DNA of 64,000 nt from Caprimulgus europaeus. Its lineage: Eukaryota > Chordata > Aves > Caprimulgiformes > Caprimulgidae. Below are positions 24,401-38,400 of this stretch, in pieces. Where the stretch lies: NCBI GenBank assembly GCA_907165065.1, contig OU015538.1, forward strand, positions 17,065,165 to 17,129,164. Reading direction: 5' to 3'. Every line of letters begins with the position of its first letter. Position 1 is the first letter of the stretch. A model generated the notes under the pieces. It was given only the letters and a program-made list of their open reading frames with translations, did not search any database and was not told the DNA's origin. A program made the translations under genes and the position numbers.

Positions 24401-27041
24401 GTCATTTAATAAGGAGACTTCTTAGTAATTGAAGCTGCAGTAAATGAATCATTTAAAGATCATATAAAAGTACTCAGCCTAACTCCTTCATGAGTTTATT
24501 CTCAATACCTAATCAAGGTGTTCTCTGGTCCTTCTTTACTATGGGTCTCAACCAACTCCTAATAAATAGTAGAGACCGTGGAATTCCAAATCACATTTCT
24601 GTAACATTGAGGAATTTTTTTTCTGATATTCCATCAGCATATTTGGATGATGGATGAAAGCTCTAATCCTAAATAATTCACAATTTGATGATATTAAGAA
24701 TTTTTGTTGTTGTTTGGGTGGGTGTTGATGCCTATATTTTAAAGGGTATGATGGAGTGGAAGGATTCACACGTTTCTGCAGAGCGTTAGTGTATCTCCCT
24801 TTTCTGTATATGGAACAGCGAGGAAAGTGAAAACTGTTTTCCATAAATTACTTCCCACTCAGAAAAACTGAAATGCCTTGTTAAAAACTGCCTAATATTG
24901 TTGTCCTCCTTTTCTGTCTATGTAAGAAAGCACTTGCAAAGTATAATGAAAACTTTCTGAAAGTGTGCAGTGTATTGGTGTCAAGAGAATGGAAAAGACA
25001 CCACCTCTGATTAAGCTGAAACTGAGTTTCAGAAGGACTTGCTTGCTGGGGAGGCTGGCAGGCTGCACACCAGCAGTGGCAGGTGGAGCTGCTGGACTGC
25101 TGGAAGGGTTGCTTAACAACTGAACGACTGAAATTGTCGAGCTCAGAATAGGGGCTGAAAAATTGACCCTCAAATTCCTTCAGAATCTATGGAATTATTG
25201 CGCTTTGCCTGACTTTTCCTGGTATTTTCATTTAAAAAAAACGGCAAGAAAAAAGAAAAAAATATTCTCCATAGAACTGGAACGATTTTATTTAATGGTC
25301 CATCTTTCTGTCTTTGTGAAAGAGGTAGCATTGAAGAAAAACAATTACAATAGTGAATAGTTTAAAATATTATAAAACACCAAGGCATAGAACAAGTAGG
25401 AGGACATGATAGGACAGTTACCCTGAGTAATCTGCTAAGAACATCATGCCCTTCTTTAGTCAGTGGTCCTGCCATAATGGCAAGTGGGGCCCAGGGTTTT
25501 GTGTGGGATGAAGTAAATTAGAAAATTAGGAGCTAAGAGGTCGAGGTTAAGTTTTGTTGGTTTGGGGGTGGGGGGTTTTTTTTAAGTGACAGAAAAAAAA
25601 ATGATCCTTTGTCATTCCTGCCGATGAAGTGTCACCTGATTCAGATTAGTGGTGACTAAAAATGGATGAAATTCAATCCTGTACTGTTTCATACCTTCAA
25701 AATATTATACTGCTATCAACTTAATACCCCATTTATGCATAGTTATAAGAGAAAACTACATTTCTATAATTTTGCTGCTCTGAATGTGTCACTGAAATGT
25801 AGCACCCATCTTTGTAAAGCCTTACAGTGCTCTGCTACTTTGACTTTCTGAAGCAGTCTCTGTGGACAGCTCTCAAAGGAGCTGATAACATTTAAAAGCA
25901 TGGCTTTTTGGCACATGAGTTCAGAAAGACCTGACTGTACTGTGAAATGGGATTTCACAACTCCTTGACCAATTCTGTTAGTAAAACTCCTAGGATTCAT
26001 TTTTCAGAGGCTAAATAGTGAATAAACTTGACTAGAGAAACATTTTAGTTTTCAGAACTTTAAAAAACGAAGGTTATACAAACTGAGTCTATTGAGCACC
26101 TTACAATCAACAGTCACTTCAGGAAACAGAAATCTTGACTATGTCTCAGTTTCTCTTTATGTAGGTTGTTGCTACCATCTAGAATAAGAGCAGAATTTTA
26201 GTGTTTAAATTAAAAAAAAAAATTGAAAAGGATTTCCAAATAATTTTTCAGTGAATATTCACATTTTATTAATTTATTATATGTTTCAAAAAGGAAATAA
26301 TTTTGGCATGATTTTCCTTTGGTACTTGGTCTACAATCAGTTTCAACAGATCAATGCCTCTGTTTCTGGCCAGTATTAATGTTCTCACTCTGATGTAGTT
26401 TAACTTCTTAAGGTTTCTGATGTGGCCTCATGTGATGTCTATAAAAGATTCCTTTTGAACATTTTTGTGTCCATTAATTTCAAAGAGAAACAGCAGTAGC
26501 ATTTATTTCATCAATTAGAGATTAATATTGACCAAAATCAAGAAAGGTGTTTTTCAAAAAATACTTCAAATATTTGACTTCTTTTAAAATAATATTACAG
26601 TTTTCACAGAACTCTTTAACCATGTTATCATTCCGGTGGCTTTTGTCTCCTCTTTTATTATTAACTAAACACTTTTGATTAGTGCTTCTGTGAAATAAAA
26701 TAATTGTTTGATCACTGTATGAATTAAGTAACTAAAAAGGGCTATTTCTTATAGGAAACATACAAAGCACTTTTCATTCTGTAATCAAACAGTTCAGGGA
26801 GAAATCAGAGATGTGTGTGCCCTGGTTAGTATCTGCAATCAAATAAGTCAATCTAGTAGCTGTGTTATTCAGTATATTTCAGTATACGAGTGCTGTGTGG
26901 CATCTTTACGTTATCTAGGAAGTTTTTGCCATTTAGAAAAGTTTTTCCCAACTAATTAAAGTCCTTCAAAAAAAAACGAAGCCATAAATTCTTTGAAGTG
27001 TCTATGGCAAGATTTGGAGTAAGGACTGGTTTCAGAAGTTT
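21494..27041. other. Non-coding sequence, no gene seen
   Basis: A10 lies at 22531-22540. An AT-rich patch at 22555-22640 contains two copies of ATATTTTATATA (22565-22576 and 22582-22593). There is a CAA/CAAA-rich stretch at about 23143-23170 and A11 at 26212-26222. The segment 25030-25110 is CAG/CTG-rich and GC-richer but is not a clean microsatellite. No gene recognised. Confidence 0.7.
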
Positions 27042-27599
27042 TTAATAGTAGAAACTAGGTGACAGCAACTTCTTTTGAAAGCTTTGAAAGTTAAAAAGTG
27101 TTACTTCAGCACTTTTTCCAATTAAGCATCTCTTTAGTACTAGACAAATACATCTTTCTCTGACAGTGTGTGGTAGCAATGCTGCTGTTACATTCCTGTC
27201 CCACAGAATCGAAGCACTCATCCAGCTCTTGCCACGCAATCTGTGACAACACTTGCCCCTTACATCTTCCCTTTTGTGGCGCTGAGACAGCACAGCATCG
27301 GCAAGAGGGAGAATTACAAAAGGAAACCGTGTAATACTGTAAAGGGGCAAGTTATGCTTTATTACCTTACACCTGACTCCAGGAGTGATGTGTTCTCTCT
27401 TTATAGAAAGGCATGTGGAATGCTCACAGAAATAAAAAGATTTGTGTATAGATGGAGAATAGCAGAAACAGAAGCTCTGTTGGTTCAGCCAGGCGCTTGC
27501 TAGTGCTACAGAACTGAGAGCTAAGCTGTAGGTGGCATTGCTTGCTGGATCAGTCAGCACTGGATCTCCAGCAAAAAAGGAACGTGCTTTAAACATCAA
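27042..27599 (-). other. Longest open frame in the window (185 codons), unrecognised
   Basis: This is the longest ATG-initiated frame in 64 kb. It lies in a block with somewhat higher GC and several CpGs (about 27160-27340). The product is cysteine-rich in its middle (a FCFCYSPS stretch and HSTCLS) with no signal peptide, membrane span or domain I recognise. A frame of this length by chance somewhere in 64 kb of both strands is unusual but not rare, especially where GC is locally higher. There is no clear promoter or polyadenylation signal on the minus strand. Overlapping plus-strand frames (27243-27503) also exist, which suggests local stop depletion rather than selection. Confidence 0.1.
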
Positions 27600-28244
27600 A
27601 GTTAAGAGTTACTGCAAGCTACTGAAGTTCTTGCACTTGGGGGTAGCTCCCCATGTTCAATTCACGTTTTTTAACAAGTGTACCTTGGATGAATAATGAT
27701 TGTAGTTAGACCAGTCTAGTCTAGGGACACGTTTTGATTTTAAGAACTAAGATGAGAAATGAGTATGAGTTTAGTTGCTGGAATATGTTGTCATGGAAAT
27801 TTCTTTTCTTGCCATGTGCTCCTTTTAGAAAATCTGTGTAGTTTATGTGGGGAAACAGACCCAATACCAAGTCTGAATGCACCATTCAGACTCTGTTCCT
27901 GATATTGCCTAGGGTTATGGTCAGAAGGGAAGGACAAACAGAAGAGGTAACCTGCAGCGATGCTTCTAGCAGCTCACATCTCTGTGTGGTTTCTGCTGTC
28001 ATTCTTGGGTTTTCCTACATTACTGCTGTAAGAAGAGATGTGACCTTAAGAGAAATTCTCTTCAGCTTCAGATGCTTCTTCAGCACATTACATGGGACAG
28101 TGGCTTTTGGTAGTGGAGTGATGGAGTGACCTCTGCAATTTTTTGCACTGATTGATTTTCATTCCCACTGCTCCAGCACTTTACCTGAATGTACCAATTG
28201 ATCTGTGACTATTTAGTACTGAAGAGCATTTCATTTTCAAAGTT
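27600..28244. other. Moderately GC-richer unique sequence
   Basis: Unique, non-repetitive sequence. A 94-codon plus-strand frame (27845-28129) has no recognisable domain. It lies upstream of the AATAAA/A-run pair. Confidence 0.4.
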
Positions 28245-28275
28245 AATAAACGTGGCATTTAAATGAAAAAAAAAA
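28245..28275 (+). terminator. Polyadenylation-like signal followed by A10
   Basis: AATAAA at 28245-28250 is followed 15 nt later by ten A (28266-28275). This is the layout of a cleaved and tailed mRNA end copied into DNA, or it may be coincidence in AT-rich sequence. No exon-exon body of a known gene is visible upstream, and processed retrocopies are uncommon in birds because CR1 does not copy mRNAs efficiently. Confidence 0.2.
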
Positions 28276-29375
28276 GGAAAGGAAAAAATCAAGCTTAAAA
28301 TATTTCTGAAATAGACATTAGTGATGGTAGAAAGAAAATTGTTACTACTATTTGGCTGACATTAATTTAATGTGTATTGATTTCAGAGTATTTTTTCTGT
28401 TGAGGTATCTCAAATAGTTTTACCTAAGTCTTTCTCTTTTAAATCATGACAGAGTCTTAATAAAAGCACTAAACTCTCTAAATCTTAGAGATACATATTG
28501 TCAAGGCTGCAAGTACAAAGTAAGATACTTGATACAGTAGTTTGGGAAAGCACAAGGTTTTATTACTTCATTTAGCTGAGTATCATAAAAGAGTATATCT
28601 CACCATAAAACAGAATATGTCATCCTCAAACACTCAGGAAGAATAACTTAACTGTGCAACTTGCAGCCAAGTAGAGTTTGGGGTTTTTTTGTCTTGTTTT
28701 AGGGGTGGGGGGTGGTGGTCATCTGTTTTTTTGAGAAAAGTGGATTTATCCTTATTACCACTTGGCCTGTCCAATGCAAACTGGTGTCTGACAATCAGTT
28801 CTCCCTGTTACATTCTTTGTAAGTCTAATATTAATTTATTTCTTTTATTTGGTAAATTATCTGAAAGAGCTTGCACAGATTTAAGTCAATAAAAATGTTT
28901 TCAATATGGAGGTAAATGGACATTTATAACAAAAACTGACACAATTAATACTCTGTAAATTAAATTCAGTTTCTAAAAGGTAAAAAATCCTTCATGTCAC
29001 TTAAATTGCCTTACTCAAAGGCAATTTGAGAGAGAGAAGCATGCCTTTCCTTATGCTACCTTACTTCTATATTCAGAAATGTTCATTTTTACTTCAAGTT
29101 TCCTTCATAACTTTATGCATGAATGTGAAAGTTACCATTAAAGTTCTGAATTCCCACTCTCAAGGAAGAATTATTGAAAGCAATGAAGGATGTGTTCTTA
29201 AATTATACCCTGAAATATTGAAGGAGTCCTAGAGAGAAGTTAAATCTATTTTTTTAATGCCATTTCAAAAAACGCACTCTGTTTATCATGAGTCATTTTC
29301 TGGTAAGCCCTAAAGTATGGATATTATACTTTAATATCATTTTCCGTAACATTAAATTTGCAATGGAGAAAGGCA
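28276..29375. other. Non-coding sequence, no gene seen
   Basis: Short AT-biased frames only, and a G/T-rich simple patch at about 28677-28720. Confidence 0.7.
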
Positions 29376-29450
29376 CTAGGTCTGATTCATCATTTCGTTA
29401 CAGTGCTCAGATTTCCTTGACTTCTACAGAGTAAATTGGAGTAAGATAAA
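29376..29450. repeat. Old palindromic amniote repeat, related copy
   Basis: The order 'tctgattcat...acagtgctcagattt...ttgacttc...agagtaaattggagtaagat' parallels the decayed reptile/bird repeat whose consensus alternates 'tctgattct...acac(t/c)ggtgtaaat...attgacttc...gtaaatc...gtaagt'. Divergence is high and borders are approximate. It shares the 'ttgacttc' core with the copies at 13361 and 53672 but may be a different subfamily. Confidence 0.35.
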
Positions 29451-32400
29451 GGACAATCTGTTTTCTCTTTCCTTACAATTTTTCTAGTTAGTCTTTTGGT
29501 TTTTTTCCATTCCAGAATTTCTTATGTTCTAATTTGAGTGATACCATCAATGTACCAATTTAAAATGTTGGATTTTTTCCACAAAAAAAAACCCCAGATA
29601 ATCTGGACTCAATGGAAGTTAACTGCAACTGAAAAACGTCTGATATAGCTTTAGCAAAGATTTTAAAGAAATATGATTTTGTCATAACTTAATTATGATT
29701 TGAGAAGTACTTAATGTTTAGATGAGAGAAAGAAAGTTCAAAGGGTCATAAAAGCAAAGAATAAAAATACATTTACCTTTTGTTGTCCAACAATTTTCTC
29801 CGACTGCTGGTTGTTTCCCTTACTGGACATTCATCTGAGTTATTTGGATGTCTGTGCTTTAAAGGTAAATGGGGCTCAGCAGATTCTAACTCTTGTTAGA
29901 ATCATGTTTTGGGTGATGGTTCTAGGACCACCCTCCTTAAAGATGATTTACCAATACTCGGTAACTAGTGCCAACATTAACAGCCTATCCAAATGCTGAA
30001 CACGCCCTTTTCCTGTCCTATTTATAACTCACTTCTTCAGCAATAACTGATGGCTAAAAAAAGGGTATGGACTAAAGTATAGACTAAAGAAGTAACTATT
30101 TTAGATCACATAAGAAATGCATTGATCTAAACCAAACAAACAAAAAACCCAACACCCCAATAATTCATTGCTATCTGCTGCCTTCCATGTTATCCTTTGA
30201 CTCTGGGTGGGAAAAGATTATAATATGTCCAGACTTATATTCTTGAAGCTTATTGAGATCAACAAGGGTCCTGGGTCACTGACAGACTTGTAGCTCCTCA
30301 ATTTTTGTTGCATGGTTTCCAGAGTGAATCCAAACCCAGTTCAGCTTCTGTCAATGCATGGAAAAATTATGAAACTCAGAGCAGCAATTTCTACATAGAA
30401 GATAGGGAGCTGACTAATCCCAAGGATGCACTTAAATCTTGCCCTTGGGAACTTAAACATGGTGGATTCAGTGTCCTCCCCACTCTGAAGCTCTTTCTGT
30501 CAACAAAGTATTCTGTGTAGGATTGTTTCCATGCTTTCCCCTCTAGAAAGGGATGGAAGATCTGGAAAGTATCAATCAGGAAAATTAAACAAAACAAAAC
30601 AAAACAAAAACCAACCAAACCCAACTCAAGAGAAGTCCTAATAAGGATTCTGTACTTTAGAATTATTTCTGTTCCCTGGTAAGAGCAATTGTGCTCTGAC
30701 TGGCTTTAGTATATGTTGAGAGACTGCTGTCTTCCAGTCCATCCCACAGGCACTTGTATAAGGAGCGTACAGAAACAGGGCAGGAAGGACATAATGCTGT
30801 AGATGGTTATTAAAGCTGGAGGTAATAAATTACATACAGGCACCCCAAATTATCACAGTTTGATCCCCAGGAAATGATATGAACCACAGTGTCATACTTT
30901 ACACCTTCCTATAACTTGGAATTCAAATTACTCTCTGAATAAAGCATGAACAAAGATTACTAGAAGTACAACCAAAATTCTTATAATAGCACTGCCTCAC
31001 TAGGAATGAAGACTTTTAAAAGCATTTTTTCCTCATTACCTATAAAGTATGAATAATCAGAAAGTAAATACAGTCATAAAAACACCAACCCAATCTCAAG
31101 AGTGTTCTAAGAAAAGAACTTTTCAGAAAAACAAATTATAATGCTAAGAAACCTTTATAGATTTCCCTCTTGGCTCGGTGAGGTGATGACTACATGAACA
31201 ATTCCCACCGTTCTAACGCACTTGGTGTCTTTTTCACTGAAGCAGTGACAGATGAGGGCACCATGCTGAGAGAAGGTACTGGCAATACCTGTCATTTATT
31301 ATATGCAATCCATTTGCACAGAGTACCACAATTGTACACATTCTATCTCACACACAGCATTGAGAAAGACCTGGATTTATATTCCACTCTTTGCACTCAG
31401 CGTAGCTTCACTAAAAACTAACTCTCTACAGGTTATTTAGAGGTGATGCTAGGACTGAAGGAAGTTAGTAATTGCAATGGAGAGATCTTTGAACAAGGGA
31501 GTGTGAAGGTGGGAATATTTCCCATGTTGATATTAAAGAACATCAGAGAATATGCTGCAGGTCCAACACAAATACATGGCTTTCAAGGTGTTGCAGTCTA
31601 TGGTGTATCACTGTGGTTTGCAGGGTAGCATGTTTGGCTGATTGGGTCAGAATTTTTTGTAAATTTCTGACCTTGTACAAATTGCTGTTATTTTGGCTAA
31701 TTACTGTTTGTTGAGCTTCTGAGACTGTTTCTTTATGTGAATATTTTTCATTATAGATTGTGCTTTCCTTTATAAGTATCTGCACATAAATTTAGGAGCA
31801 GTGCCTTGAAGGTGTTCTGTTTGTTGGTGTACAGACCTTTCTTATGAAGAAATAGTGGAGGCATTTAATTATATGCAATGAATAGGAGGTCTTTAAGATT
31901 AATAACTGTCATTGATATATCGTTAGTAGTGTGTCAAAACTTTTAAACCAGCCTTGATGTTACTATAGGAGTCTTACTGCTTGACACTACTCATAGCTAA
32001 CTCTTTTCTTCCTTTGAGAGACTTTTTTATATGTCTATTTTAGACTCTAAAGCTGGCATCTTCCAGTTTCCATATATAAAAAATGCTATACAATAACAGC
32101 TACCACCATTTATGTGTAAAGATCAGCTTTTTTTTCTGCTTGGAAAACCTACCACAGTTCTTTTTAGGCATCTAAAGGCAGAAACTATTTTTATTTAGAA
32201 AGACAACCTAGTGGAGTCAAGCTGCTGTTCATGAACAGTGTGCTTGTCTCCTGGGAATGATTTGCTATTTTGAAGCAGAAATGGTTATTGTAGGATAGTA
32301 GCTACAAAGTAGCTGCATACCACAACCTGCATTTTTATCAGCTGGTCAGCTTATGCATCCCACATTCCATTTTCTTCCCTTTTCTCTCATAATAGAAGTT

Positions 32401-35400
32401 TAAGCAGTTAGAACTTTTTATGGGAGCAGCTGAGATCATAAACTCTGCCTGATGAATAGGCTGGTAATAGCCCTCATCCTAAAGAGTGAAAATTAATGCA
32501 CCACGGTCAAATGATGTGGGTAAAGGTACAAAGAAAAATCAGAATAGATGGAACATAAAGATTTCTTGATCTTATTTCTCTTCTTTGTCTAATAGATTAA
32601 GAATCTCTTTGTCTCACCCACTTGGTGCAAGAGGATTGTCTTTTGCACTGTGGAACAGACTATAGTGGCTATTTTAAGAGCTGAGTTCCAAAGCTGTTAA
32701 CTGACTATATTGGATGCAATTCACTAGATACCGTTTGGCCAGGATAATGCTTTATGCCAAACAGTCACTCAACTAGTAAAGTAAGCATTCATTGGATGCA
32801 TATGCATAATTATTCAAGCAGTCGAATAACAGAATGATTTAAGAGTTGATTTGGACTCCAAATATACATCCTAAGCATTTAATATGAATATATGGCATTG
32901 TTGAAATCACCCAACACAGCAAATAGTCAAAAGGTTACCCTAACTACAGCATTATTATAATTTTCTGAGGTTTGCTCATTACTCAGCAATTAATTACTTT
33001 ATGTGAAGAGCAAAGTATTGAATTAAATGAAGCTTGAGTACCTTAATTTTAATGCAATCTTCATGTATTTTTATTATTGCTGAATTCAGCCCAATAATCA
33101 ATCCTACAACAAAGCACATGTGCCTACTGTTCAAAAAGTGAACCAAAGAAACAAATAGATTGGTATCTTGTGCTTTACCAGCAAAATTGTCCATAAGCAA
33201 AAGCTTTTTGAAAAATTTCTATGAAGCAACAGCAGAATAGGTAATTACATGTTAATGCAGCACATCAGTAGATCTAGTTAAACCAGGCACCAGCTATCTA
33301 TAGCCAGCCACATTCTGTTATTTTCTTCCTTCTCTCCTTACATTTTTTGGTCTTTCTACTGTTGCTATTATTCTGCATCACAAAGTCTTTCTTTTTATTG
33401 TGGTGAATAAAGATCTTTACATCTGATACTGTTTCTGTAACATGCTGTTTAGAAAAACTTTTAAAAAATTAAATAGGTAGCAAAATATGAGTAGTGATGT
33501 ACTTTGGAGGAGGGTGGTAGGAATATTTTTGTTCTTCTGTATGGGTAGGAGATGAAATTTCAACGGCACTTCAGATTTTTAAAGCACGAATCCTCGTTGT
33601 TTTAAATCTTCCCACTTATAATCTAAAATCTATGGGCAAACTAAAGTATGCCTGGTAGGCAGAAATTTTCATTAGGTGTATGCTAATTTTTCAATATTAA
33701 TTTTTCATGTAACTAATTACAATAGTAGCCAAAAATAGGCATCAGATTCACCATAACTAATTATGTAAGATTTGTAATTTATGATTGTGCATTGGAGGGA
33801 CTTAAAACTGGAATCTTTCTTCTCATTTCAGTAAATGTTAGATCAGGCTCCACCTGAAAACTTGCTTTTGTTTTCTAGACAAAACTTCCATATATCATCT
33901 GGAGGTCAGCAAGTACTGAAACTCTTTACACAGGCTTCATTAATTCAACATGTGTTCACCAGTTGCTATTCAAACTCATCCTGCTGAGGTGATGAATGAA
34001 CAAACCATAGGAGTTATGGTTATCCTAACTTTCTTCTATTAGAAATTTAATTTCCTGCCAATGCATATGTGCTGGTACACCCACTATTTTTCCAAAGATG
34101 TGGATAACAGCCAGCCACTCTTAAGGTATTAATTAATGACCATATTTTCAGTATTCACGAATTGCATCTTGTACTTTATTAATTTCACACATACAATCTT
34201 TACTGAAAATATCTGTCCAGTGACAAATTCAACAAGTGTTACTGATATTCTTGCAGTCCTGGAATCTAAGTTATCTGAGTGCGGATAACATGACAATATA
34301 TGAACATTCACCATTGAATAACATAATATAAGAACACAATTTTTTTTCCCCATTCGCATTAACAGAGCTCTAAAAAGTTAAATAAGTATATAGAACAATG
34401 ACTTTCTGAAGCAGATAAAATGTCTTTACATTATTTCAAACATGTTTTTCTTTTCTTTTCTATCTATAAAGTAATTATGTCCATTTTCTGTTGCAGTAAA
34501 AAATTCGATACTAAACATAGCTTCTTTTTAAATGCATTTAGAAGTGGGTGGGGAATAGTCTCATGTATTTGGATTTTAATTATGGTTTACAAGTCTTAGA
34601 TGCTTATGGATACTCTACCTTCCAAACATATACTTCCACTGACTTTAGATAGCATTTTTCTTTCGAAACCAACCCTTTAAAACTATTGATGATATATCCT
34701 TGTATCTGTGCTCAGCAAAGCAAAAAAAAGCTGAAAGAATTTGGCTAAACAGCAATGAGATTAATGCTAATACTTAATTCTTGCAATATTTAGTATGTAG
34801 AACACCCAGTTCTGCTCAAAACTTAAGGAAGTAAGCATGAGGGACTTCTTGTAGAAACCTACCAATGCTAATGGATGTTTGGCATGCTGTAAATCACAGT
34901 GTAAACATTATCCTCCTGGCAATATCCTTTAACAGGTGCTGAACATCTGCACCTTTTATACAAGTTCTTTGGAGCTGTGGATGCTAAGAGACAGCTTTAA
35001 AATGAAGCTGTTAATCTCTCATTCTACACCTGGTTTTTCCCATACTTAGAGCTACTCTTCTTAAGAGGAATATTAGAAAAGTAACTTCAGAAATGTTTTC
35101 AAGGCATTCAGACAAGAGAGAGAGGTGAATTATTAAGACATTACTGTTCAAATTATGACTCTTAAGTATAAGTACACTTATATGATAAATGCATGGACTG
35201 AGCACTGACAGTTTAATCACCCAATGGCATCTTTATTTTTTGATATTTTGGGCTTTTTAATAAACATTTAATATCTAAAAACAATATTTTGTTTTAAATG
35301 GAACTGGGCTCTGATGTAGGATGAGCTAGCAAAAATCTTATTGCCCAAAATGAGACTAATATCTGGCTATATTTCCAACAACTTGGGCTTAAAATCTATT

Positions 35401-38400
35401 TTGTAAATTTGGGTTTAGAATTTCCATTGTCATGGGGATAGGTCTTCTCATTCTCTGTTCTTTCCTGATGAGAACTTTAAAGTAGAAGATTGAAAATTGT
35501 TGTTAGAAAAAATCACTGCGCTCTTTAAAACAATTGTCTTTTAAATAGTCTAGAGATGAAAATTTAAATTGTTCTTTATTTTATCAGAACACATTCACCT
35601 GTTCAATAGAAAATAGAATGTAGCAAACTGCTATTTTCAGCTTACAAAGCATACTCATCAATATCTCTACTAGCAACATAATCTCAAAAGTAATTCACTT
35701 ATTGGCACATTTAGCGCTCCCTATTTTATGCATCACTCTGTCAAGCCTGATTGGAATCAAACCAGTCAAACAGTCTAATTTGCTAATTCTAACAAGCAAT
35801 AGCCTCTGGTTACTCAGTTATCAGAACAGTGCCCTTACTGAGCCCACTGCAAGGTGGATCAATGCAATTATCATCCACTGACATATGGCAAGGAGCTATG
35901 AGTATTTTCACATGAACTAAATTGAATGGGACACAAATCATTGACTTATGTCAAGGAAACCAGAGACAGCACCTGAAATACAGCAAATTTCAGAGGGGGC
36001 TGACAGGTGGTGAGAGAGGAAAACAGAACTATGTGTTGTTGATACTATTCTGGACAAAAATCACTCAACCACAGTGCAGCCTAATATTTGCTCTGTCACC
36101 CAGAGCAAGTTAAGTAGCGCAGTGTGATCTGCTTCCTGTGTGTCTGCTTTATTTATGCAAGTGTTTGTTTGCTCATTTTCATATTCTTTCCAGAGGGTAA
36201 ATGCCCTTATTCTGTTTAACAAGTAAGTTTGGTTAAATATAACTGAGAATGCTATAACTGCTGCTGGCAATCTATATGGAAAAATAGCAAGAGTTTCAAT
36301 AGTCAAAATGCTTTCCATGCTGTTGCCAGCCTCAGCAGTGAAGATAACAGATTAAAAGGACTGGAAATGCCACTTCTTTTTATTTCCCCCCTCCCTTCCC
36401 AAATATAGAGTGTCATTTTATGAAAAAAGTAATAGTTATTTAATTTGAATGCTGGAAATTTTCTTTCAGCTAATTAAGTCCACATTTATAGACAAAGAGA
36501 GAGTGTGATTCAATATGTTTAGTTCAGCCTATTTGGTACATAAAGAGATAGTCACACCACCCGACTTTAAGAGCTTTTGGTGCCTGAACCAGAAACTAAT
36601 CTCCTTAAACTTTCAATGAAATTCATGATGAGAGAGAGAGAATTCTCCAGAGAGCAATTCAGAATAACTTAGGTGCTTTGAATTGGGCTCCTCTAGAGAA
36701 CATCCTCCTACTTTTAGGTGTATAGTGTGTGATCAGCTTTCTAACTTAGGCACTTCAGTTAGGTGAATGAAAGACAATGTATCTCCTATAGCTCCATGAT
36801 GTTTTGGAATGGGACAACCATTTTCTTGCTAATAGTGAATTCTTTGTAAAATACAATTTACCTGTCTTGAAACAGTTCATGGATATGAGTAAAATTCAGA
36901 AAATAAATGTAATTCTGCAGTTAGGTTGGGTGTAGGAAAGTACCATTTCCTGGTGAGTAGTGGTGGTTCTTTTTCTAATTAGTATATTCGAATGTTATTT
37001 AATTTTCATCATACTCTTAGAAAATATGAATTGAATAGGCTATGAAATGTGAAAAGCTTAAATATTTGCAAGAAAGAAATGCAACAATGATAAATAGAGG
37101 TATATTTGTTTGCTATATGAAATGTATTTTTCACCTTGTTTAAGCAAATGTTTGAAACAGATTTGTGAGCTGCCTTGAGTGTTACAGATTTGTTCAGATG
37201 CACAGTTGCTGAATTTCATATGATCTGTTATTTAATTTTTATAAGACTTCATTTCAATAGCTAGTTTAATAAAGTTTAATCCTGCAAGCCATTTTGTTTG
37301 ACTCATATGCTTTAAATGTAAAGCATTGACTGTTTTGAGATAGACACTGCAGTAGCGAAGTTAGCATATGCACAGCATCCAGTGAAAGAAATTGCAGCTT
37401 GGCAGGGGGTTCAAATAAGCTTGATCCAAGTTCTGAGCAGTTGGAAGCAGTGTACTCAGAAGGGTAGAGAGAACAACTCCCAGTGAAGCTCAGAGGTTCA
37501 TTTCTTAACTTTTAGCCTAGAAGGACTCCCTGACTACTTTCTACCAGTCCAGTTCTTTAGAAAAAATGGAAAACAACAACAACAAAAAGCAGCTGCCTAG
37601 GGATTCACTTTAGTGCTTTTTGGGTTTTCTTTCTTTTGCTTCCCTTGCAATTGACAAAAAAACCCTTACTCTTTCAGTTACTCCAGGCCTGGGCACTCTT
37701 GTTCCATAGATGATTTCCTTCTAAATGCCTTTTGGCTTTTACTCAAGTCTCCATCCATCATGGCCTCATTCTGAAAAGCTTTAAAGAGAGCAGCTCTGAA
37801 AAAAACTCCAGAGAAACAAGATCGCTTTCAGGCTCTTCATGTACTGACTGGACAAGCAAAGAATGGAGAAATAGACTTATGAGAGTACACTATGAGTTTA
37901 TATTCAGTAGAAAACCACAAATACTCAACAGCCATTCTCACCCAGTCTGTCCTTCAGCTGACAGCAAAAAGATGGCTCAAAAATATTTTTTACTTCCATT
38001 TTTGATGTGTTTCAGAGGCCATTGTGGCCTCTGGTAAGAAAACACCCTCAAAGGCTGCAGCCTCTAAGTGAAGCTCTAACTGACTGGAGTGATACACTCC
38101 CACCATGTTCCCGTTAGCTAGTTGGGGAATAGGGTTGGTGTAGTGTTTCTCTAACAGTTCTGTTCTAACCTGAAGAATAATTTCTCTCAGAGGCCTTGCT
38201 AAATGTGTATTTATTAGCCGTATAAAAAAAGCTCTATGGAAATGGAGATTATAGTAACAGAAAATTTGGGCAGCAACTCCTTTCAAGAGTTATTAAGGAT
38301 TAATGAATTCCAGCTATGCCCCTGTGCATTTTGCCTCTCATTCCTCTACCTAGATTTGTTTTTCTTGATTGTGGTTCATTTTTTTCCCAATGTATTTTAA

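Noticed and set aside
24548..24844. 98-codon minus-strand frame
   Set aside because: No domain, no start or splice context, and the sequence is ordinary for the window.
32225..32238. 14-bp perfect palindrome CTGTTCATGAACAG
   Set aside because: Perfect palindromes of this size arise by chance in 64 kb. It does not match a full steroid-receptor or p53 site.
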